A stretch of 64,000 nt of DNA from Bacteroidota bacterium (GTDB lineage: Bacteria; Bacteroidota; Bacteroidia; AKYH767-A; OLB10): assembly GCA_016713525.1 (NCBI GenBank), contig JADJOZ010000001.1, forward strand, positions 62,001 through 126,000, in the 5' to 3' direction. Position numbers and translations under genes: made by a program. Below the pieces are notes generated by a model. That model made no database searches and was not told the DNA's origin. It saw only the letters and a list, made by a program, of their open reading frames with translations. Positions 16,121-24,810 of this stretch are shown here, piece by piece. The first letter of the stretch is position 1, and the number at the start of each line of letters is the position of its first letter.

Positions 16121-17650
16121 TTACGAAAACATCCGGTTCACCAGGTGGCTGTTTGCTTCCAAAATCACTTTCCGTTTCAGGCTCAGTTTAGGGGTCATTT
16201 CTCCTTTTTCAATTGAGAACTCTTTCGATAGCAATTCAATTTTTTTAATGCTTTCGTAACTGCCCAGACTTTTATTCATCTCTTCAACTTCCTGCATAAT
16301 CCGGGATTTTACCTCTTCACTATTTGCTATAGCTTCATTATTTTCAAAAGTAAGACCTTTTCGCTCGGCCCATTCACGGATAAATGCAAATGAGGGAACA
16401 ATTAATGCTGCTGCAAATTTTTGATTTTCACCAATAACCATAGCCTGCTCAATGAATCTCGACTCCTTGAGTTTATTTTCAATCATTTGTGGAGCAATAT
16501 ATTTTCCTTGTGAAGTTTTGAAAATCTCTTTCTTGCGATCTGTAATCTTCAAAAACCGATTGTGAACCATTTCTCCTATATCACCCGTATGATAATACCC
16601 ATCCTTATCAATTGATTCTTCTGTTAAGTCGGGTCGCTTGTAGTATCCCAGCATCACATTCGGTCCTTTACACAAAATTTCGCCGTCATCAGCAATCTTA
16701 ATCTGAACTCCTTCTATAACTGGCCCTACGGTTCCAACATACATGCCATTTGGTTCCAGATTATTAACACATATTACCGGAGATGTTTCAGTACAACCAT
16801 AACCTTCGAGGACAGGAATTTGTGCAGCCCAGAAAACACGAGCTAACCTTGGTTGCAATGCAGCTCCACCTGATACAATAGCTTTAGTGTTACCGCCAAG
16901 AGCCTCACGCCATTTATTGAATATAATTTTATTTGCCAGCTTTAGCTGGAAGTTGTACCAGACTCCACCATCGATATTTGGATCATATTTCAGACCTAAT
17001 TCCAATGCCCAAAAGAATAGCTTTTTCTCGATACCGGTGAGGTCGGTTCCTTTGGCAACAATTTTATCGTATACCTTTTCCAGCAATCGGGGTACAGCCG
17101 AAAATGCAGTAGGGTGCACTTCTCTGATATTATCTCCAATTGTTTCCATGGATTCAGCATAATAGATGGAAGTACTCAAATACATGTACAAATAGGTGAG
17201 CATCCGTTCGTAAATATGATTCAAAGGCAGAAAACTGAGTACTTTATCTCCTGCTTTTACTGGTGGTAAATGTTGCACTGCAACGAAATTGCTCACCAGA
17301 TTTGCGTGTGAAAGCATTACACCCTTCGGATTTCCTGTAGTTCCAGATGTATAGAGCAAAGTGGCCAAATCTTCGGTTTTAACCGCATCTTTTAAATTGT
17401 TCAGTCTGTTCTCATCTTTGCTTTTTTCACCTGTTTCAAGTAATTCAGTCCAATGAGGTGCACCATTTACCCTGTTGTAGGTATATATAAGGGGTTTTAA
17501 TGGAAGATTCTGGGCAATATTTTTAACCTTTAAGTAAAGTTCCTCTGAAGAAACAAAAACTATTTTCACATCGGCATCTGTCAATATGAATTTTAAGTCA
17601 TTTTCACTAATCGTCGGATAAACAGGTACATCTATAGCGCCAATCTGCAA
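16121..17650 (-). CDS. Long-chain fatty-acid--CoA ligase (AMP-forming), main part
   Basis: The enzyme activates fatty acids to acyl-CoA, feeding the beta-oxidation genes downstream. The AMP-binding P-loop TLLYTSGTTGNPKGV is at about residues 96-110 of this piece. Later motifs are VSGGAALQPRLARVFWAA, GYGCTETSPV, YYHTGDIGE and the ITDRKKEIFKTSQGKYIAPQ hinge. The first Met used here is internal: the true N-terminus lies in another frame up to 17883. Adding one A to the A5 run (plus-strand T run 17762-17766) fuses the two parts into a normal protein of about 587 aa. Confidence 0.92.
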   Translation of the reverse strand: MQIGAIDVPVYPTISENDLKFILTDADVKIVFVSSEELYLKVKNIAQNLPLKPLIYTYNRVNGAPHWTELLETGEKSKDENRLNNLKDAVKTEDLATLLYTSGTTGNPKGVMLSHANLVSNFVAVQHLPPVKAGDKVLSFLPLNHIYERMLTYLYMYLSTSIYYAESMETIGDNIREVHPTAFSAVPRLLEKVYDKIVAKGTDLTGIEKKLFFWALELGLKYDPNIDGGVWYNFQLKLANKIIFNKWREALGGNTKAIVSGGAALQPRLARVFWAAQIPVLEGYGCTETSPVICVNNLEPNGMYVGTVGPVIEGVQIKIADDGEILCKGPNVMLGYYKRPDLTEESIDKDGYYHTGDIGEMVHNRFLKITDRKKEIFKTSQGKYIAPQMIENKLKESRFIEQAMVIGENQKFAAALIVPSFAFIREWAERKGLTFENNEAIANSEEVKSRIMQEVEEMNKSLGSYESIKKIELLSKEFSIEKGEMTPKLSLKRKVILEANSHLVNRMFS

Positions 17651-17718
17651 AACGCCTAAATCTGTAAAATTCCATTCCGGCCGGTTATTGGAAATAATGG
17701 CGATCTTATCTCCCGGGG

Positions 17719-17883
17719 TTATCCCTTTTGATAATAACCCAAAACTAACCTGATCGGTATATTTTTGAAGTCAGCTGAACTGTATGTGATCCACTTACCG
17801 TTTTCCTTTCCTGCAAATGCTACTTGCAAAGGATGTTGTTCAAGCTGGTTAGGGATTAAATCAAAGAGTCTGGTTACGTTCAT
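17719..17883 (-). pseudogene. Frameshifted N-terminus of the fatty-acid--CoA ligase
   Basis: From the ATG at 17883 the frame reads MNVTRLFDLIPNQLEQHP and then AGKENGKWITYSS, the normal beginning of Bacteroidota long-chain acyl-CoA ligases. It leaves the family sequence at the A5 run (plus 17762-17766) and stops at 17719-17721. In the corrected frame the chain continues YTDQVSFGLLSKG and then ISNNRPEWNFTDLG into the main part. Confidence 0.85.
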
Positions 17884-17989
17884 AATTGATTAACTTTTCG
17901 GAAGTAACAAATTAAATCATTTTTGTTTTAATTTGAAATAAAAGAGCGACTTTTATGGTTTGACAATTTAATTATTGCCTTCTTTAACA

Positions 17990-19003
17990 ATGATAAACTT
18001 TAAAAGTTCTCTTTGCAATCAGCTGGGTATCCGGTTGCCTGTGATAATGGCACCCATGTTTCTGGTCACCAATGAACCTATGTTAAAGGCTGCTTTGGAT
18101 TCTGGCATCATGGGCGTATTTCCCACTCTGAACTACCGCAAAGAAGGGGAATTGGAAGCACTTATCAAACAATTACATGATTATAAACAATCCCGAACTA
18201 GCTCAGGCAGTTTCGGCGTCAATCTGATTGTTCAGAAATCCAACCCTTTATATCAAAAGCATCTCGACATTTGTATTAACGGGAAAGTCCCATTTTTTAT
18301 AACTTCTCTTGGAAATCCTTCTGAAGTCATTCAAAAAGCACATAGTTACGGGGCTAAAGTTTATTGTGATGTCACCAATATGGAACACGCAGCCAAATGT
18401 GCAGGCTTAGGTTGTGATGGATTTATTGCGGTCGGACAGGGCGCAGGCGGCCATGCAGGACCGAATCCACTCACCGTTTTAGTGCCCGCTCTGAAGGAAC
18501 AGTTTCCGCAAATTCCGGTGGTTGCTGCCGGAGGTGTTGCTACAGGTGCAGGAATAGTTTCCATGCTTGCTATAGGTGCCGCCGGCGTTTCTATTGGCAC
18601 CCGTTTTATTGCTTCAGCAGAAGCAGGTGTGAGCGATGCATATAAGGAAGCTGTGGTTAATTCTGATATGGAAGATATTGTGATGACGGAAAGGCTTTCA
18701 GGTACGCCATGTACCATAATTGATACCCCATACGCGAAAAAAATCGGATACCGGCAAGGTTGGCTGGAACGATTCCTTAGTAAAAACAGTACCACCAAAA
18801 AATATTTTAAAATGCTGGTGCAGATTAATGGCATGAAAAAGTTAGAGAAGGCTGTTAAACCCGGAAATTACAATAACCTATGGTGCGCCGGTAAATCAGT
18901 TGCCGTTATACATGATATAAAATCCTGTTCGGAAATTGTAAATACCATGGAATCTGAAATGAAAGCATCATTGCAGGAATTAAATACAATGGGAATTCTT
19001 TAA
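17990..19003 (+). CDS. Nitronate monooxygenase family flavoprotein
   Basis: The product is an FMN-dependent TIM-barrel enzyme of the 2-nitropropane dioxygenase/nitronate monooxygenase family, which oxidises nitronates to carbonyls. Characteristic segments are PVIMAPMFLVTN at the N-terminus, the FMN phosphate loop region VAAGGVATGAGIVSMLAIGAAGVSIGTRF, and GQGAGGHAGPN. The frame can start with TTG at 17975, but the ATG at 17990 (MINFKSSLCNQLG) is preferred. It is divergent from the acyl-CoA ligase gene and followed after 14 bases by a DUF4442 gene, so the pair probably forms an operon. A lipid-related substrate is conceivable from context only. Confidence 0.88.
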   Translation: MINFKSSLCNQLGIRLPVIMAPMFLVTNEPMLKAALDSGIMGVFPTLNYRKEGELEALIKQLHDYKQSRTSSGSFGVNLIVQKSNPLYQKHLDICINGKVPFFITSLGNPSEVIQKAHSYGAKVYCDVTNMEHAAKCAGLGCDGFIAVGQGAGGHAGPNPLTVLVPALKEQFPQIPVVAAGGVATGAGIVSMLAIGAAGVSIGTRFIASAEAGVSDAYKEAVVNSDMEDIVMTERLSGTPCTIIDTPYAKKIGYRQGWLERFLSKNSTTKKYFKMLVQINGMKKLEKAVKPGNYNNLWCAGKSVAVIHDIKSCSEIVNTMESEMKASLQELNTMGIL

Positions 19004-19017
19004 TCTTTTTTCTGTTT

Positions 19018-19527
19018 ATGTCGAAGCTCCAATATCTCATAGCCAAATCTGCCGGATCTTCATTTTATAAAACGGTATTGAATCTGGCACTCGATTTTAC
19101 TATTCCGTTCAATAGCCCACATCATTATAAAGTGCTTGAGATTAAACCCGGTTTTGCAAACGTTATGTTGCCTTTCCGGCGAAGTAATAAAAATCATGTA
19201 AACAGTTTGCATGCCTGTGCATTGGCAACGCTTTGTGAATTTACCACCGGTTTCGCTCTGGTTGATGCAATCTCAGAACAGGAGTATCGCATCATTTTAA
19301 AGAATCTTAATACAACTTATTTGTATCAGGGGAAACAAGCAGTTACTGCAACTTTTGAGTTGTCGGAAAAATATATTCAGGAACAAATTATAACTCCGCT
19401 GAAAAAGGAAGAGTCGGTGACAGTAACGTTTGAAATTCACGTGAAGGATGATTCGGCCAATCTTATTTGTAGTTCATTTGTAACCTGGCAAATTAAAAAC
19501 TGGAGTAAGGTTCGTTTGAAATCATAA
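19018..19527 (+). CDS. DUF4442 hotdog-fold protein
   Basis: The 169-aa product matches the DUF4442 family, which has a thioesterase-like hotdog fold: an N-terminal helix, RSNKNHVNSLHACALATLCEFTTGFAL as the central helix region, then beta strands (TATFELSEKYI, VTVTFEIHVKD). Members are thought to bind acyl groups, but no specific reaction is established. It lies 14 bases after the nitronate monooxygenase-like gene and 15 bases before a lipoprotein gene, suggesting one transcript. Confidence 0.82.
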   Translation: MSKLQYLIAKSAGSSFYKTVLNLALDFTIPFNSPHHYKVLEIKPGFANVMLPFRRSNKNHVNSLHACALATLCEFTTGFALVDAISEQEYRIILKNLNTTYLYQGKQAVTATFELSEKYIQEQIITPLKKEESVTVTFEIHVKDDSANLICSSFVTWQIKNWSKVRLKS

Positions 19528-19542
19528 CTAAAAATAAACTGC

Positions 19543-20067
19543 ATGAAAAATATTTTTTCAGTTCACTACGTATTAGTGCTTGTGCTTTTAACCGGATTGT
19601 ATTCGTGTGGCTCTATAAAACCGATTTCAATAAAAGGAATTGAAAATTTTAAAACCGGTTCAGGTTTGACGAAGCCCGAATTCACATTCGATATTGCCCT
19701 CGAAAATCCCAATAAATTCGGAGTTACTGTGAAGCGAATGGGTGTAAATCTGTCGTTGAATGATTCTGCCATTGCAGGAATAAATATTCCATCAAAAACC
19801 AGAATAACAGCAGGGTCGGTAATTACAGTGCCGGTTACCATTCAACCTTCAGTGCAAACAATGACCAACCTGGTTTTGGGCGGTCTAAAAAATATATTAT
19901 CTAAGAATAAAAAACAACGGATCGAAATCAAAGGTGAAATTGCTATCCGGAAATTTATTTTGTTAAAAAAAAAAATAAGGAAACAATTAATTGTAAAAAC
20001 TGGTTATTCTGTGATAACCAGTTTTTTTACAATTTGCTTTTTATTTTTATCAGTAAGTTTTAGCTGA
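19543..20067 (+). CDS. LEA type 2-like lipoprotein (3' end displaced by an A-run)
   Basis: A lipobox (LYSCGS, Cys about residue 22) marks a lipoprotein. The rest (FTFDIALENPNKFGVTVKRMGVNLSLND, ITVPVTIQPS) matches the LEA14/water-stress beta-sandwich fold, seen in secreted proteins of unknown role. As written the protein continues through an A11 run (19965-19975) and a terminator, ending 64 bases inside the convergent protease gene. With one A fewer, the protein ends RKFILLKKK at a TAA at 19976-19978, just before the terminator. I take that as the real end. Confidence 0.75.
   Translation: MKNIFSVHYVLVLVLLTGLYSCGSIKPISIKGIENFKTGSGLTKPEFTFDIALENPNKFGVTVKRMGVNLSLNDSAIAGINIPSKTRITAGSVITVPVTIQPSVQTMTNLVLGGLKNILSKNKKQRIEIKGEIAIRKFILLKKKIRKQLIVKTGYSVITSFFTICFLFLSVSFS
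19989..20034. terminator. Long bidirectional hairpin overlapping the protease stop codon
   Basis: AATTGTAAAAACTGGTTAT pairs with the downstream ATAACCAG plus T/A-rich continuation around a 6-base loop, giving a stem of about 19 bp with tracts on both sides. The last codons and TAA (20004-20006) of the minus-strand protease lie inside the stem, so the coding sequence and the terminator share bases. Confidence 0.85.
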
Positions 20068-22190
20068 TAACTTCCGGTGGCAATGTTTTTAGTGCTGAAT
20101 GTAAACGGAAATTCATTTATGTTATTGAACGCTTTTACGGTTCTGCCTAACTGATCTATCAAAGAAAGATCATATGCTGAATCCTCTTTTTCATTCAATG
20201 AAATGGTGATCATTTCTCCTGAAAAAACAGGATTTGGAAACAACGACATGGAAGTATTTTCAGTGACGTCACCTAAAGATGTCAGAGAGCAATTTACCAA
20301 AGTATTAAATGCATTTGCTTTTCCATATCCCCAGGTAACATCAGGTAAATTGAACCCGGTAAAATTGTCCTGAACAGCACAATTTATGGTTGCATTTTTG
20401 ACCTGCATAGCCGTTGCAGTAGGATTTTGTTGCAGATATAGTGCAGCAATTCCTGCAACAACAGGTGATGAGGAGCTTGTTCCGCCATCCCGGAAATGAA
20501 ACCCGCCTTGCGCAATTTTAGGCGCATTGCTTGGTTGTGTAGCCCAAATGGTAAGTAAAGAAAGTTGTCCGCACGATAACATCAGTCCTCCCGGTGCTGC
20601 AATGTCAGGCTTTATTCTTCCGTCTCTGGTTGGTCCCCATGAAGAATTTAATGCGATTTCTCCCGGAGTAACTGTTGCATCTGTATAAGTATTACCATTA
20701 ATATCAACGTAGTTGCTTCTGTTTCCGTAGTTACCAACGGTGATTACATTATCAAGGCACTGAAATCCACTTACTATGGTTGACAAGGAATCAGGAAGTT
20801 TGTAATACACAATTTCAGGAACTATTGCAGCTGATGGAAGTGCTGTATTGACAAATCCTGATTGTCCGGTTCCATCATAAAATTTCCAGATGTCTAACTT
20901 GCCCGATCCGGTTGTCATGAGTCGCCATTGATAGGTAGCTGAATCCGGAATAATATTAATTTCGAGTAGGTAAGTTGGGCCTTGTGTGCTTCCAAATGAT
21001 TGAATGATTGCAAGTCTGTTACCTGATGTACTGAACAAAGTATCTTGTTTGAAAACTCCCAGATTATAAAATATATCACGATAGTTTAGTTTTCCTCTAA
21101 AACTTGCTGAGGTGGTATTTTTATCTGCACCAATGGTGTAATCAATATTTTTAAAGTCGGCAGTGTCGCCCCATACCTGAAAGAAAAGTGCTGAGTAGGC
21201 CGGATTATGTCGAACCCACGTGAATGAAGTATCTGTAGTTACATTGTATCCAAGATGAAATGGTAGTGAACCTGCATTACCTGCTGCTGCTACCATAACG
21301 CGGCCTGCTTGCTGATTCAGTAAAGTGCTTATCATTTGTGACTGCAAATCATATCCATCATGTGAGCCGTAGTAATCTCCTAAACTGGCATTTATCACGC
21401 AAGGTTTGCCAAGGATTGCAGCACGGTTGAAAATATAATCTACCGCATCAATATATGTTGGATCGGTTACGTTGTTAAAATCAAAAGCCACTTCAATGAT
21501 GTCGGCACCCGGAGCAACACCTTTATTCTTGCCATTCGCACTTCCATCACCTGCTGAAATTCCGGTAACATGTGTTCCATGCCCGAAGCCCTGTGCATCA
21601 TTTGATGAAGATGCCAGTCCTGCATCAATATCAGTTTTATTCCATTCCTGTCCATAGCCATAAGCAGCGGGTGTGTTGGCTGCTACGGGTTTGCGTTGAT
21701 CCCACAGATATTGTACACGGGTTGCACCTGAAGTATGCTCCAAATCAGGATGGGTTAAATCAACACCGGTGTCTATTATTCCAATTGCAATTACTGTTCC
21801 ATTATACCCTTGCAGTAATGGTGAAATACCTGCATGAACTGCATTTGCCTGCACTACAGATCGCATGGTATCATTCATGGTAGTGTAGTTGCTTCCCGGA
21901 TTTTCAATTCTGCCAACCTGTTCGCTGGCTGCAAGAACCGAAATTGCTGAAACCGGAATTCTTATGGTTGCAATATTGCCATGAGAATAGCGAAATAATC
22001 CCCCATTAAGTTCAGCAATTTCTCGAATAGCTTCCACATTCCCCTGAACCAGCAAATTGATCTGTTTCTGCTGCAAGGTTTCATCAGCAATCATTTTTGC
22101 CAGATGAAAATTCAATTTATGAGTGCCTTGAGCCACCAGTATGGCGGGAATCATGAAAATAAAAAGTAGAATGGGAATCGATTTTTTCAT
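20004..22190 (-). CDS. Secreted subtilisin-like serine protease (S8) with T9SS sorting domain
   Basis: The 728-aa product has a signal peptide (ending LVAQG) and a propeptide of about 100 residues. The S8 domain carries Asp140 in AIGIIDTGVDLTHPD, His204 in GFGHGTHVTG and the nucleophile in GGTSSSSPVVAG (about residue 570). A long insert sits between His and Ser. Residues about 650-728 are a T9SS type A sorting domain (LFPNPVFSGE ... KKLVITE). It should be exported to the cell surface or medium to degrade proteins. It is unrelated in role to the island subtilase at 48 kb. Confidence 0.93.
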   Translation of the reverse strand: MKKSIPILLFIFMIPAILVAQGTHKLNFHLAKMIADETLQQKQINLLVQGNVEAIREIAELNGGLFRYSHGNIATIRIPVSAISVLAASEQVGRIENPGSNYTTMNDTMRSVVQANAVHAGISPLLQGYNGTVIAIGIIDTGVDLTHPDLEHTSGATRVQYLWDQRKPVAANTPAAYGYGQEWNKTDIDAGLASSSNDAQGFGHGTHVTGISAGDGSANGKNKGVAPGADIIEVAFDFNNVTDPTYIDAVDYIFNRAAILGKPCVINASLGDYYGSHDGYDLQSQMISTLLNQQAGRVMVAAAGNAGSLPFHLGYNVTTDTSFTWVRHNPAYSALFFQVWGDTADFKNIDYTIGADKNTTSASFRGKLNYRDIFYNLGVFKQDTLFSTSGNRLAIIQSFGSTQGPTYLLEINIIPDSATYQWRLMTTGSGKLDIWKFYDGTGQSGFVNTALPSAAIVPEIVYYKLPDSLSTIVSGFQCLDNVITVGNYGNRSNYVDINGNTYTDATVTPGEIALNSSWGPTRDGRIKPDIAAPGGLMLSCGQLSLLTIWATQPSNAPKIAQGGFHFRDGGTSSSSPVVAGIAALYLQQNPTATAMQVKNATINCAVQDNFTGFNLPDVTWGYGKANAFNTLVNCSLTSLGDVTENTSMSLFPNPVFSGEMITISLNEKEDSAYDLSLIDQLGRTVKAFNNINEFPFTFSTKNIATGSYQLKLTDKNKKQIVKKLVITE

Positions 22191-22437
22191 AGTAGGTTGA
22201 TTATGTAATCTTTAACGTTTAATGCAAGGCTTTTGTTCTGTAAATTTAAAGAAATTGTAATTCCTGTGGTTGTCCCAAAAGTATTGATTATCAACACTAT
22301 TATGTTAATTGACTTTTTAACTGAATTGATCATTTTTCGGTGTGTTGATTGAGAGTAGTGAATAAGTAGTAGACTTTAAATTTTCAATAGGTTGATTATC
22401 CATGTAATAATAATGTAATCTGTTAATATTTTTCCTG
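22191..22437. other. AT-rich intergenic region between divergent genes
   Basis: About 250 bases lie between the protease start (22190) and the promoter of the hydrolase-like gene. I see no gene, repeat or convincing hairpin. On the minus strand a TAAATTTA near the protease is one base off the -7 consensus. Confidence 0.5.
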
Positions 22438-22465
22438 TTGTTTTTTACCGGAAACCTTATTTTTG
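22438..22465 (+). promoter_or_regulatory. Bacteroidota-type promoter of the hydrolase-like gene
   Basis: TTG at 22438-22440 and TATTTTTG at 22458-22465 are separated by 17 bases, matching the TTG-N17-23-TAnnTTTG consensus. The start codon at 22496 lies 30 bases further on. Confidence 0.65.
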
Positions 22466-22495
22466 CCGTTACACTGATAAAAGAATTAGCTAATT

Positions 22496-23317
22496 ATGAA
22501 AAAATCCCCTTTATCTTATCTTTTTCTCCTTTTGATTTTATTCGGAATTGCACCGGTAATGGCCTTAAATCCTGCAAAAGAATATAAGGTTACTCCCGAC
22601 AAATTCGGAATGCAATACAAAGAAGAAAAGATTAAAACTGCTGACGGAGCAATCCTGAATGCATGGTTTTTTGAAAATGCAAAGAAGTCAACTAACTGGG
22701 TTGTAATTTCCGGTAGCGGCGATGGTAATATGGCCGATAATCTGGAAATTGTTAACTCATTTCTTTCGGCAGGATTCAATGTTGCCACGTACGATTACCG
22801 TGGTTATGGTGCCAGTAGTGAATTTAAAATTGATCCGGATTTATTTATCTATCCACAATTTATTACGGATCTGAATGCAGTTCTCGATCACCTTCGCAAA
22901 TCACGTGCTATCACTAAATTCGATTTATTCGGATTGAATATTGGTGCCGGATTGTCGATTGGAGTAGGAGCAAATCGCACTGAAACAAAAAAAATAATCG
23001 CTGATGGCCCCTGGACAAGTCTGGAGGGAATGAAATCAAAAATCAAAGACAAAACTGGTAAAGAAGTAACTATGCCTTTCGGATTTGATAAAACACATGA
23101 ACCAATTTATGCATTTGATAAACCAAAAGGACCTATGAAAAATATGATGATCATAGTTTCTGCTCAGGATCCTATTATTGGCCCCGGAGATGTGAAAAGC
23201 ATCAAAGGAGTAAATGAAGTTTATATTGTTAAGAATAGTCCGGTTAATGCCGACAATTTTTCAACTGATAAAAATATGTACTTCGAAAAAATTTCAAAGT
23301 TTTTACTTGGCAAATAA
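22496..23317 (+). CDS. Secreted alpha/beta-hydrolase-fold protein lacking the catalytic Ser and His
   Basis: The 273-aa product has a signal peptide (ending PVMAL). Its fold markers are NWVVISGSGDGN (oxyanion region), NVATYDYRGYGASS, and a nucleophile elbow. At the elbow the usual G-x-S-x-G reads GLNIG (Asn148). The acid region IIVSAQDPIIGP keeps Asp, but the place where a catalytic His is expected (NSPVNADNFS) has none. It is probably a non-hydrolytic relative, binding rather than cleaving. It stands alone with its own promoter and terminator. Confidence 0.8.
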   Translation: MKKSPLSYLFLLLILFGIAPVMALNPAKEYKVTPDKFGMQYKEEKIKTADGAILNAWFFENAKKSTNWVVISGSGDGNMADNLEIVNSFLSAGFNVATYDYRGYGASSEFKIDPDLFIYPQFITDLNAVLDHLRKSRAITKFDLFGLNIGAGLSIGVGANRTETKKIIADGPWTSLEGMKSKIKDKTGKEVTMPFGFDKTHEPIYAFDKPKGPMKNMMIIVSAQDPIIGPGDVKSIKGVNEVYIVKNSPVNADNFSTDKNMYFEKISKFLLGK

Positions 23318-23331
23318 TCCAAATACACCAT

Positions 23332-23371
23332 AAAAAAACGGCGGGTTTAGTTCTAAACCCGCCGTTTTTTT
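23332..23371. terminator. Strong bidirectional terminator
   Basis: AAAAAAACGGCGGGTTTA pairs with TAAACCCGCCGTTTTTTT around a 4-base loop. It ends the hydrolase-like gene on the plus strand and the NifU-like gene on the minus strand. Confidence 0.93.
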
Positions 23372-23382
23372 TATACTTTTAT

Positions 23383-23640
23383 TTATACAATTTCATCATT
23401 CACTGCTACCACACCTTTCAGCTCAGGAATAGCTTTCAACAATGATTGTTCAATTCCGGCTTTCAAAGTCATCATACTCATAGAGCATGAACTGCAGGCA
23501 CCAAGTAATTTCAATCTCACAATCATTTCCGGTGTAACCTCAACAAGAGAAACATTCCCGCTGTCTGCTTCCAGATAGGGGCGAAGCGTGTCTAATGTGC
23601 TTTCAATGCGTGCGATTAACAAAGGATCTGTGTTGCTCAT
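23383..23640 (-). CDS. NifU-like iron-sulfur scaffold/carrier domain protein
   Basis: The 85-aa product is a single NifU C-terminal (Nfu) domain that carries a [4Fe-4S] cluster between subunits. The CxxC is present as GACSSCSMSMMTLKAG (Cys49, Cys52). The frame opens at 23718, but the ATG at 23640 (MSNTDPLLIARIES) is the family start. It lies just after the mrp-like gene, with which it slightly overlaps if the longer start is used, forming an Fe-S assembly pair. Confidence 0.9.
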   Translation of the reverse strand: MSNTDPLLIARIESTLDTLRPYLEADSGNVSLVEVTPEMIVRLKLLGACSSCSMSMMTLKAGIEQSLLKAIPELKGVVAVNDEIV

Positions 23641-23659
23641 AGTGCAAAAGTAATCAATT

Positions 23660-24763
23660 TTAATAACCTGCTGCCTGAACAGGTTGTGTTGGTTGCATGG
23701 TAGCATTTCTGATTGCAACCTGTTGAGCCATATTTCCTGCTACCATCATAAATGCCGTTGCTGCCGGATTGGTAGCATCCAGCACTACAGGTGCACCGGA
23801 GTCACCACCTTCACAGATGCTTTGTACAAGAGGAATCTGACCCAGAAATGGAACATTTAATTCAGCAGCAAGATTCTTACACCCGTCTTTACCAAAAATA
23901 AAGTACTTGCTTTCAGGAAGTTCGGCAGGTGTAAACCAAGCCATATTTTCAACAAGCCCTAATACAGGAACTTTTATAGAGTCCATCTGAAACATCCCAA
24001 TTCCCTTTTTAGCATCTGCCAGAGCAACTTTTTGAGGGGTAGAAACAATAACTGCCCCGGTTACCGGAACTGCTGAGACAAGGGTGAGATGGATATCGCC
24101 AGTTCCGGGAGGTAAATCAATAAAAAGATAATCAAGTTCACCCCAGTCGGCATCTGAAAATAACTGACGCAAAGCTTTTGACGCCATTGGTCCACGCCAA
24201 ACAATGGCCTGTGCCGGATCAACCAGGAAGCCAATGGATAACATTTTTACTCCGTATTTTTCTACGGGAACCATATATGATTTTCCGTCTCTTTCATTCA
24301 CAAAAAGACGTTCATTTTCCACTCCAAACATGATTGGAAGTGAAGGCCCGTAAATATCTGCATCAATCAATCCAACTTTAGCTCCTGTTTGAGCTAAAGC
24401 AACAGCCAGGTTAACCGCTACAGTAGATTTTCCCACACCGCCTTTTCCGGAAGCAACCGCAATAATATTTTTAACTCCTGGTAACAAAGGATTTTCAATT
24501 GCCCTGCGACTGGTTACATCTGCAGTCATATTTACCGTTACTTCGGCTTCCGGATCTACAAAATGAATGATGGCATTAATACAGGCACGCTCTATCAGTG
24601 CTTTTAAAGGACAGGCAGGTGTAGTTAAAACTACAGTAAAGGATACTTTTTTGCCGGATACCTCTACATCCCTGATCATATTAAGAGTTACGAGATCTTT
24701 TTTTAAATCAGGCTCTTCTACATTGCTGAGGGCTTCAAGTACCTGTTCTTTGGTGATATTCAT
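23660..24763 (-). CDS. apbC: Mrp/NBP35-family iron-sulfur carrier ATPase
   Basis: An N-terminal MIP18/DUF59 domain (residues about 5-80, VEEPDLKKDLVTLNMI) is joined to a P-loop ATPase: SGKGGVGKST at 105-114, LIDADIYGPSLPIMFG, and LFIDLPPGTGDIHLTL. The C-terminal CxxC of enterobacterial ApbC is replaced by NMAWFTPAELPESKY, as usual in Bacteroidota. The protein transfers Fe-S clusters to targets in the cytoplasm. Gene order with NifU supports the role. Confidence 0.93.
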   Translation of the reverse strand: MNITKEQVLEALSNVEEPDLKKDLVTLNMIRDVEVSGKKVSFTVVLTTPACPLKALIERACINAIIHFVDPEAEVTVNMTADVTSRRAIENPLLPGVKNIIAVASGKGGVGKSTVAVNLAVALAQTGAKVGLIDADIYGPSLPIMFGVENERLFVNERDGKSYMVPVEKYGVKMLSIGFLVDPAQAIVWRGPMASKALRQLFSDADWGELDYLFIDLPPGTGDIHLTLVSAVPVTGAVIVSTPQKVALADAKKGIGMFQMDSIKVPVLGLVENMAWFTPAELPESKYFIFGKDGCKNLAAELNVPFLGQIPLVQSICEGGDSGAPVVLDATNPAATAFMMVAGNMAQQVAIRNATMQPTQPVQAAGY

Positions 24764-24810
24764 TATGTATTGGTTTTGTTCTAAATAGTAACAATCGGAA
24801 TTGCTTTCAG

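Noticed and set aside
17975..17989. TTG start of the nitronate monooxygenase-like gene
   Set aside because: An ATG five codons later gives the family-typical N-terminus; the TTG adds only MPSLT.
20004..22190. Secreted S8 protease as part of a second IetAS-like pair
   Set aside because: It has a signal peptide and a T9SS sorting domain and no neighbouring AAA ATPase, so it acts outside the cell.
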